A stretch of DNA of 64,000 nt, taken from contig JAFBJZ010000620.1 in assembly GCA_016785225.1 (NCBI GenBank), forward strand, positions 799,001 to 863,000. The letters are read 5' to 3'. Source of the DNA: Psettodes erumei. Lineage: Eukaryota > Chordata > Actinopteri > Pleuronectiformes > Psettodidae. Under the pieces are notes generated by a model. It did not search any database, was not told the origin of the DNA, and was given only the letters and a program-made list of their open reading frames with translations. Below, one piece after another: positions 55,663 to 64,000 of this stretch; position 1 is the first letter of the stretch, and each line of letters opens with the position of its first letter. Both the position numbers and the translations under genes were made by a program.

Positions 55663-58600
55663 CCACACACACATGTAGATGGACACACACAGATGCTTCC
55701 ACAGAAAGTTTGAGCTAGATGGAGGGAACGCCCAAATGTCAAACTGTTGCAGAGTAAGAAAATCACATTCGCAGAAACACACACGTGCAGTGAAACCGCC
55801 AACTTCCATGTGTGCACGCAGGCCTGTGACTGGTGTGTACCTTCACACACTGTGCTGTAAAGAGCTGACATGTGTTAGCGTTAGCATTAACACATTTGTG
55901 CCATTTTACCTGCATTAGTGAGGACCCTGGCCTTAACAACCTAAAACCAAATCCTCTGCAAAACATCAGCACACAAACACACGTTTAGTTAACATTCAGC
56001 ATGCGTTCACCGCGCGCAGCACGATGGCGGCGGCATCATCATAAAGGAAGGGAGCGAGAAGGAGCTATATTAGTGAAATGAGAGTGGAGCAGACGAGGGA
56101 ATGTTAAGAGAAGGAAAATTGGATGCATCTCTTTATCCTGGGGAGCATTTAGCTGGGCACTTCTGCAGCGGTGATGCTGCAGGAACCATAATTGATGCAG
56201 AATCCGAAGCTTCTGCGGCGGCTCTCCTGGCTAAATGACCTGCGCTGGTCTATAACGCGACGAGGTGGAGATCTTTCTTTTGACTCGCTCGTGGCGTCCT
56301 TATGAAGCTGAATACAGTAATTGAAACTATACAGGAAGGAAATTCGCTGTGAAATAGATCATTGGTTCCAACAGCGCTTCCAAAATGAGCCAAAAAGAGT
56401 TTTGTCTGTAATGACGTTCCAGTAGAAAGTTACGCAACACATTTATTGAGACTTTGTGCAGACTGCAGCTCCGTCAGGTGCCACGAGGTGACGGGGGATT
56501 TGTGCAGGGCTGAGATCCCAGCTGACCTTTTATTGAATCAAGAAATCCCAAAATCTAATTGAGAAATCTGTGATTTATTTGAATCCAATCCTCTGACATT
56601 TATCAACTTTAGGAAATTGAACGTGCGTGCATATTCCTCATCCTCCCTGCGCTCAGATCGATGCCCCAGCAGCTGTGGATTTCTCGGGCTCTTGCTGCAG
56701 CGTTTAGCAGTTTACCATCTGCTTCCTCTGGGCGTTAAACACTTTGCATGTTTGGTGTAATAAATCGAGAGAAGTCGATGTCAGTGCTCTGCTCCTGACG
56801 TCGTGCTGCCGCATCATTTCTGCTCCTCCAGCACGTAAGAGAACGTGAAGGTTTTAATGAAGATGCACGAGAGCAGACAAGTAGTCAGGCCCCTGAAACA
56901 TTCACCATTTAAAGCACGATATCAGCTTAAATGTACAGTACATGACACTGATACAATTTTTATTGATTATTGGCTTTAATGGCTGCACTATAGGTCATAA
57001 GCCACACCCCCTCCATGTTAGCGGCTGGTACGGTTTCATAGCAATCCATCCAGCAGGTGAAATACAAAGAGGCGGGCCGCTTGTCCAACGATGTCATCCC
57101 GATCAGATTCGATGATGTCAGCTGCCGTCCTGCCGTCGTGCGTCACGCGCTGCCTGACCTCTCGGGTGGCGACGCGAGGCGGAGCCCCTGCGCGGCATGG
57201 AGCTGACGCTGACATGTGGTCTCCTGCGAGGAAGGGGACAGACATCACATGACGCCTCAGCTGCTGCTCGGCTGGTTTGACATGTTTTAACCTTGACTTT
57301 CGTGCGCGCCGCGGGAGCGTGTCGCACGTCATGTATCATGCATGTGCCATCCGTTTGGTCGATTAATCATTTCCACGCTTCTGGCCCAGGTGCTCATGCA
57401 AACCGGCTGAATAAATAGTCCCGTGTGATCCGTCTCCACCGGCACGATCGACCACGAGTCAGTTTGTCTCCGTAAATAGAAGCCGTGCATTATTTCAACG
57501 CACGCCGCGGCTTAAGCGTGTAATCCGCGTGTCTTGCCCTTCTGCATGCACTCCATTAATGTAAAACATGCAATGTTAAACAGGCGGCTGTGTTTGCAAA
57601 GAGTGTGAACAAACGGAGGGGATGGATGGTGTTTTCCAGCTGAAAAAGGACGCGTCAAATTCTTGCAGGCAGGATGTAAATAATTGTGTGTGGCGTCCCA
57701 CAAGGATGCTGTTATCCATCTCTGCTGCTGTGGCTGGAGACCACGTTCACTTTATTTATCAGGTGATGGATGGATGGACGGATGGATGGGTGGAGCGCCT
57801 GGGACTGTTGTATCTTTATCTGTATTCTCCATGTGACTCTCTGGATTCCATCGATCATAAGAGAGAAAGGAATTCTATCCCCCTTACCTTCAGCGTGAAG
57901 AGGGTGAAAACCTTATAAGTCAGTTTCTGGCTTTCTGATGGATTGAGCTTTAGGTGAAACTACAACAACTGGGAGCAGTTCATGATATCTTAAGTACACT
58001 GGTGCAGGAGGCCGAGTGTGTAAGTATGTCAGGAAAATCATCCGAGTGGCAAAGATTTTCCTGGGAAAGAAGATGAACAACAAAGTTCCACATGCAGGAC
58101 GTGCTTCTCTGCTTCTCTGCTTCTCTGCTGGACCCAGATCAGCTTTGGTCCGACTTGGAAAACGAAGGAGTTGTGTTTTCTCAAACATCTGCTGATCAGT
58201 CGCACATGAATCCGCGTGCACACGCATCATGAATCTGCCGGGTGGAAAAAAAGGAGAGGTGAGGGGGGAGGGGTGTATGACAGTGACCTCCCTCTGGCCC
58301 TTCCTCCTCCTCCTCCTCCTCCACCACCTCTTGGTCTCTCCACCTCCTGGTCTCTCCACCTCCTGATTGAGGATTTCTCAGCCTGATTACCGCAGGTTCC
58401 CAGCGGTCCTTCCCTCTATCCGTGCACTGCTCCAGCAGCATGAACGTGGGCAGCTTCTTCCCTGTTTAACACAGATGATGCACACGGGTTGTCGCCATTA
58501 ACGTGCCATTATCTCTGTTAGTGTTTTTCACAAGAAACCACAGACAAAGGACTTGATTGAAACCAGTGCAACATGTTGAACCTGCAGGGTATCATCAGTT

Positions 58601-61539
58601 TACATACCAAACATATTGACACACCCAGCAGCTGCAGAGCAACATCAGCATCATATCTGGGTCCGGCTGCTGATTTGCTCACATGATGCTCATCCGTAGC
58701 TTCGTCTGGTTTGTTGCTGTGAAGCTTTAGTAGCGCACGACGGGTTTTTCGCCCAAAACCGCCGTCTGCAGCCAGAAACTGGTGCTGATGAGCGTGGCGA
58801 ATGTAAACACAAACACTGTGGGTCTAAAAGTTGAATTATTTCTCCACATTTCCCTGTAAAGCGTTGCACCCACAAGTTGCTCGTCACTGTTGAAAATAAA
58901 GACAGTAATGAGGCAAACGCTGGAGGCGCCAAGCGGGGCCAGACATCGGGTCTCGTTAGGTCGGGAAGCTGAGCGGACTCCTTTGTGTACAAATAAATGA
59001 AAAACCGCATTTTCACTTTCCACTTTGGATTCGCCTCCTCTCCCCTCTCTGAGCCCAAGAAGAGACGGACGTCTCAATTAGCGCGAGTCTTCCTCAGCTG
59101 CCGATGGAGGCTGCTAACGTGCACAGCGGTGTTACATACAGTGTGTTTGTGCACAGGAGTGGGGGGGGCCACGCTTTTGCTGACAAGTCGTCCTGCAGGC
59201 CGAGAAGAGACGAGCATCCCCCCCCCTCCCCCGTCCCCCCTCGGAGGAGGCAGAGCTGAGAGTTAATGATCTTTCTGTATGCAAAGGCCACGGTTCAAAA
59301 GGCACCGGGATGATAGGAAGTGGCAAAACCCCATTAACTCCATGACAGAGTCTGCCACGAGTAATACGCTCTCTTCCGCTTTCTCTCTCTCGCGCTCTCT
59401 TCTCCATCCTGCCCTCTTGTTTTTGTGTTTTTTGTCCGTCTCTCCACCGATCTCTCCCCGAGTTTCTTCTTTCTTCATCTCTCTGCCTGTCTCATTTTAC
59501 TACATCTGTTCCTGTCTCCACGTTTTTCTTGTCCTCCTCGTCTCTCATCCTGTCTTGTCTCTCTGACTGTCGCTGGGGTTAAAGTTCAGACATCATCTTA
59601 TGTGGTTCATGCAAAGTGGCCCCCTTAGTTACTTTCAAACTTAGTGGGTGTCAAAAATGGCCATTAAACTTTCCATTTTAGCACAACAACAATATTCTTC
59701 TGCGTGTCTGGTTTCATGTATGTTCTCCTGCTTCTTCCCCCGGCTCTCCCTGACTTCCTTCCTTTTGAAAGCTCTGGGTTTAGTTTCTAACTTTTTATTT
59801 TAACCTTTTGCTGCTGCCCTTTGGGTTTGTTACGCGGCTGCAGTCGCTGTCTTGATGGAAATGCTTGGCCACACCTCCCTCGCTGCCTCCTCATTGAAAG
59901 CTGCTGTGCTCTGCCTGTGCGCGCGGGCAGCAGATAAGATGGCATGAGCTTTAATGAAGACCCGGTCGGGGTAACTGCAGGTGTTCAAAGCCCGTTTGAT
60001 GTGCTCGTCTTCGCTCTTGATGTCGGACGACGCGGGTTTGTTTCTGACGATGCCTTGCTCCCGATCACCCCCGGTAGCAGCAGGTTTTACCCCGTGTCTT
60101 CACATTTAAATAATTTGCTCAAATGAAAGATGTTCAGCCGTTTGATGCCCAGTCCAGAGGAACGATTTTAAAGTTCATCTGACGACTCCTGAAGCTTATT
60201 TCATGAAGCGTGAAGTATCACAGAATAGACTGAGTGTCCACACTGAAAGGCAGGGCCACAGGCCGGGTGCGATATGTCAGAAGCCCCCGGCAAGACGTTT
60301 ACTAATGGTCGCTGCCATTTAGTCCCTGTCATACCCAGAGAGATTCAAAATGCCACCTGCTGCGTGCAAATAAATCATCAGATGCAGAGACGGACCAGAT
60401 GCCGTGTGCATTTTTAGCTCCGGACTGTTTTTGCAAATAAAGGTGGATATGCAGCCACACAACCGGCTGTTAGAAGCTCGGTCGTCTGATCGTATTTGTG
60501 CTTTATAAAGCGCATAATTCATTTGAGGGGTTTCAGAGCGTCCGAGCCACAGCTGAGCAGCTGTTGACAGAGAGAGGGAAGGAAAAGATTTAAGGACTGG
60601 CGTGTTTAGAGGGAGAGAGAGTAGACGAGCCGCTGTCTGCTGGTTTGGTGTTGACAAATGAGCTGGGTAACGGGGCATTAGCCTTTCGCTGTCACAAGGG
60701 AAATCCGCTGCTGCTGCTGATATCAGACCCACAGTGGCTCTCTGACCATCAAATCCACCTAATTTACCATCTGTCCCACCGAAGCAACCAAATTAGAGAA
60801 GTGAACATCAAGTGCAAGGGGAGTTACTTCAAAGAGAAGGTTTGTTTTTTTTGGTCATGTCTTCATAGATGTTCAATGCTACAGAAAGACTGAAGCTGGT
60901 GCACCGTCCCACACCCCCCAGGCCTGCCCTCCGTGGTGCTGATGTCAAATATGATGTTAAAATGCGGATATAATTAGGCTGGACAGGTAACGGCACCTGC
61001 GACATGCAGAGCGCGAAGGAAAGCGGTGAACTGTTGCCACCTACTGGCCACACACAGGAAGACAGGCTTCTGCTCCAACCACAGCGTTTCCAGATGTACG
61101 TCTTCAGTGAGACACTTCCTTTTTCTTTAACACTTTGTGTTTATTTATAACAGATGCAGTTACCGTCACATTATTATGACTCTTACGTATGAGGTCATGC
61201 AGTGAACATCGTTTCTTTGTGGATTCACTGATGACGAAGGCGCTGTCATCTTGAAACAGGAACAACTCTCCCACAAACTGCTGTCATATTTATCAAAATG
61301 AGATTTCAAAAGTAGAAGTTGATCTGATTGAAATATTTTTGTTAGTAATCTGTAAGTACCATTTCCACTACTGACTGTTATGGATTAAAATACTGGATCA
61401 TACTGTAAAACATAACAAAATAACAGTAAAGTGTACATGTGCTTCCCACTACTATTGTCCCAGCGCTTAACCCCTGTCAGTGTCTATGCATGTGTTTAAA
61501 TATATATATACACAACAACACGTTATCAAGTCAAGCTGC
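43807..61539. other. 17.7-kb intergenic region without a recognisable gene
   Basis: I found no exon, tRNA or other gene on either strand; open frames are short and unlike any family I know. It contains (CA)n 44793-44815, a 22-T run at about 45126-45147, (CA)n 46608-46643, (GT)n 48640-48672, (GGA)n 48813-48857, (CA)n 54764-54788, 54855-54880 and 55589-55658, and faint dispersed-repeat traces near 45000-45120, 46185-46270, 51480-51580 and 57030-57060. It may hold distal regulatory DNA of either flanking gene; the sequence alone does not show this. Confidence 0.6.
55589..55658. repeat. (CA)n microsatellite, compound
   Basis: CA run with GTGTACA interruption near 55626-55630. Confidence 0.95.
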
Positions 61540-62059
61540 TTCATCACTGCGCTCCTCAGACCTCGCGGTTTGGCGCCGGGGCAACGCGCACGGCGGCGCA
61601 ACCCGGAGTTATGCGGAAAAGCGTGTTTGAACAACCTGCGTTTCACTTCCTCGTGCGTCACATTTCATTCACGCTCGCTCCGCAGTCCGCGCGGGCGAGT
61701 CCGGGGCCGCGGCGGTGCGATTTGGCCCCAGATTTGTGCAGGCTGACGCGCCTGGCCCGCCTGTCCGGCCGGAGGAGGGAAGGGCAGGACCGGACTTTGC
61801 GGCAAAAGAGGATCTTCAGGACTTGAGGAGGAGGCGTCGGACCGGCGGTGGAGTCTGCGCCGTGCCTGCGCTCAGAGCGCATAGCCCACCTGTGCGGACT
61901 TGCCCGTCAGGAGGACTCAAAGAGGGGAGAGACACACCTTAACTTCTGCGGCTCTACGGCGTCCCCCCCCCCCAGCTCTCTCTCTCTCTCTCTCTCTCTC
62001 CCCCTCCCCTCCCCCTCTCTCTCTCGGAAACCGGAGGACTAATCGATCCGAGCTCTGAA
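61540..62059 (+). promoter_or_regulatory. CpG-rich promoter / 5'UTR of the ADAP gene
   Basis: CpG-dense, GC-rich sequence directly before the first coding exon, in contrast to the AT-richer DNA to its left. It includes an E2F-like TTTGGCGCC (61569-61577) and a pyrimidine tract of (CT)n and CCCCT (61967-62025) just upstream of the start. No TATA box at a sensible distance. The transcription start cannot be placed from sequence. Confidence 0.55.
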
Positions 62060-62147
62060 ATGTCTGTAAACGAGAGAGATATCCGAGCGCTGAGGGAGAT
62101 CCTGCAGAAGCCGGGAAATGCCACCTGCGCAGACTGCGGCGCGCCGG
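62060..62147 (+). CDS. adap1: ArfGAP with dual PH domains protein, first coding exon (ADAP1/centaurin-alpha type)
   Basis: Encodes 29 residues plus one base: MSVNERDIRALREILQKPGN then ATCADCGAP. This is the N-terminus of an ArfGAP zinc finger of the CADC type: C-A-D-C are the first two zinc-binding cysteines, and the Arg finger lies in later exons. The human ADAP1 N-terminus reads ..LLQRPGNARCADCGAPDPDWAS; the split G codon here would give the expected Asp. Known ADAP proteins bind PIP3/IP4 through PH domains and act on Arf6 at the plasma membrane. The start is supported by an in-frame upstream stop (61940-61942), a purine at -3 and the expected length. The donor is G|GTAAGA. ADAP2 is the main alternative, and other ArfGAP families are less likely. 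Only one exon is visible. Confidence 0.72.
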
Positions 62148-62572
62148 GTAAGATGACGATTAAAAAAACACACGTCTTTAGAGCTGGAGACACGTTAAGG
62201 AACAGACGAATCTCCAGACTGTTCATCTGAGCTCATCTCGAGTTTGCCGAGAAGGTGACGCGCGGCGCGTTTACCTGTGCCGCGGCTTTAAAGGCGAGCG
62301 AGCGCCCCACCTTTAAAAGCGCACCATGTTCAGGCCCTTGGTTTTAATCACTGCGCGTTTTATCATCAACATGTTTATAACAGTTACTCGTTTTGTTGCG
62401 TTTTCCTATTCTGACCCGGAGTGCCGGGACAAGGTGAGGTAGGAACTCGGTGGGAGGAGCTTGAAGGCAACAGAGCACAGGTGAAGCCTTGAGTCTGAAG
62501 TTCTGTGGTGTGGAGGTTTTTGGAGAAGAGTTCAGCAGGTTTGGACATGTGGAGTGTGGGCACACACGCGCG

Positions 62573-62614
<42 letters not shown>

Positions 62615-63558
62615 CCTGCAGCTCCTTGGATGTCCTGGATTGGGGCCGGCTACACTTCAGGAGCTTCTGCTGCCCTGCAAAATGCTGAATTGAATTTAAG
62701 ACACAGTTAGCTCTGAAGCTCGATAAGAAGGCTGCAAAGCCTTCGTTTGCCTTCATTTACCTTCTTTGGGCTGTTAAAGAAATCGTTTTCACAGAAAAAA
62801 AATCACATTGTGCACATTGTCCAATATCTATATTAAGAATTGCAAGGGAGGGGCAGCATCTTCAAGCAACGTGGGTCTTTTTGAGCTTTCTGTTTCAGAA
62901 AATAATCATTATCTCTCCATCTGTCTGTTTTTTTTAGCTCAGTTTTGCAGTTAATACAGACTTCATGTGTCTCCAGCAGATATAACAAATAGTGTGTCTC
63001 TGCTTTTGATTCACTTCTATATCAAAAATGCACTTTGTGTGTTTTGGCTTTGTGGGTCCGAACCTATTGCACTGCGGCGCACTACGATGAATTCAGGAAA
63101 TCACTCAACCGAGGCCCTGGGGCAACGCAGAGCTGGAGTTGAGCAATGCAGCAAGGATAACATCTCTGTACAGGCCTTATCTCTTCCCCTTCTTAAACTG
63201 GGATTTATCCCAGGAAAGGTTTGCTGCACAGCTCACGTATCATCTCGTACCTGGGTCTGCTGAGGGCCGATACTAAAGCTGCACCGGGGGGGGGGTCCAA
63301 GATTCAGCCCCTTCAGTCACATTCTGTCATTTCCTCTGTTCCTCATGACTGGAGATGAAAGAGAGTCGGTTTCGTTCGACTGTGCACGAGCGGGCGGGTC
63401 AATTTTTATTCAGCTCTCTCCCCGCGTGCCATCACAAAAAAAACAATACAGGCACAATGAATCCTAATCTGCAGGAGGAAAATTAAAGAATGACCTGTCC
63501 TCCCTGCGCAGACATCTGTGATCTGCAGTGATAAGGCAGGGCCGCACACACACACACA

Positions 63559-63608
<50 letters not shown>

Positions 63609-64000
63609 ACGCTGTGTTAAAGTGTGTGAGACAGACAGGTGCAGTCACAGACGACATTTCTCGTACGTTCAGGCTCAAAGAGGAAGGAGACAGAAGGACT
63701 GGCTGTGTAACTGATCGGGTCGACGCTCAGGTATTTGTAACGTCTGGGAATGAAACGCTCTCACCTGGCGAGCTGCTTCTGAGGAGCCGCTAAGCAAGGC
63801 ACAGGGCACCGAACCACAGCACAGCGACTCTCGCCTTGGGATTTGTGTTTGGCGTTTTCTGCTGTTTTGTTGCTGAAAAGGTTTGATCGGTGAATCAGAA
63901 TGTAATTAAGAGAGAACAGTTGCAGTTTAAACTCTCAGCGATACAACAACACGTGTGTCATGGCTGTCCCCTCTCTGCCCCACCCGTCCGTCAGACATCA
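62148..64000 (+). other. first intron of the ADAP gene (partial)
   Basis: No second exon (DPDWASYxLG..) is visible before the window ends. Contains (CA)n 62575-62613 and 63543-63604 (one T interruption), and a G-run at 63287-63296. Confidence 0.6.
63543..63604. repeat. (CA)n microsatellite in ADAP intron 1
   Basis: About 62 nt with one T interruption. Confidence 0.95.

Noticed and set aside
1..64000. CRISPR arrays, phage, IS elements or operons
   Set aside because: The sequence is vertebrate; spaced direct repeats of CRISPR type are absent and repeats are microsatellites or eukaryotic elements.

Overview
This is vertebrate genomic DNA, almost certainly from a spiny-rayed teleost fish. The genes are split into short GC-rich exons with canonical GT..AG introns. 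Introns carry very many (CA)n/(GT)n microsatellites, and several dispersed repeats resemble families I know from percomorph genomes. There is no prokaryotic or viral gene organisation. Nearly all long open frames besides the exons are microsatellite or antisense shadows.

Layout. From the left edge to 42,628 the + strand carries the 3' five-sixths of one gene, the T-type (low-voltage-activated) calcium channel alpha-1 subunit Cav3.3, cacna1i. I could place 30 coding exons whose phases all agree. Together they give 5,652 nt, or 1,883 codons plus a stop. They run from domain I S6 through domains II, III and IV to the C-terminus. The 5' exons (N-terminus and domain I S1 to P-loop) lie before the window. 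The selectivity-filter residues visible are E (domain II), D (III) and D (IV), as expected for a T-type channel. The paralogue call rests on C-terminal and linker stretches that match Cav3.3 rather than Cav3.1 or Cav3.2, for example LWHETRAKLWGIV, RSSTYHNWGR, PADFFHP, SWASLRSP and GSLQTTLEEGLSLS. A 3'UTR with a credible poly(A) signal follows to about 43.8 kb.

From about 43.8 to 61.5 kb I find no gene, only microsatellites and faint traces of dispersed repeats. At 61.5-62.06 kb there is a CpG-rich promoter/5'UTR. It is followed by the first coding exon (62,060-62,147) of an ArfGAP with dual PH domains gene (ADAP1/centaurin-alpha type, + strand), whose remaining exons lie beyond the right edge.

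The most interesting signals concern splicing and repeats. Four cacna1i exons sit between an upstream (GT)n and a downstream (CA)n tract, so the pre-mRNA could fold to place each exon in a loop. One of them encodes the domain III selectivity filter. An 87-nt mini-intron removes an otherwise in-frame TGA, and another intron is only 73 nt. Two inverted copies of one dispersed repeat carry the same CTCF-like 15-mer in convergent orientation. A 47-bp-arm foldback element lies in the same intron as one of those copies. All gene calls come from reading the translation against remembered family sequence; no search was run.
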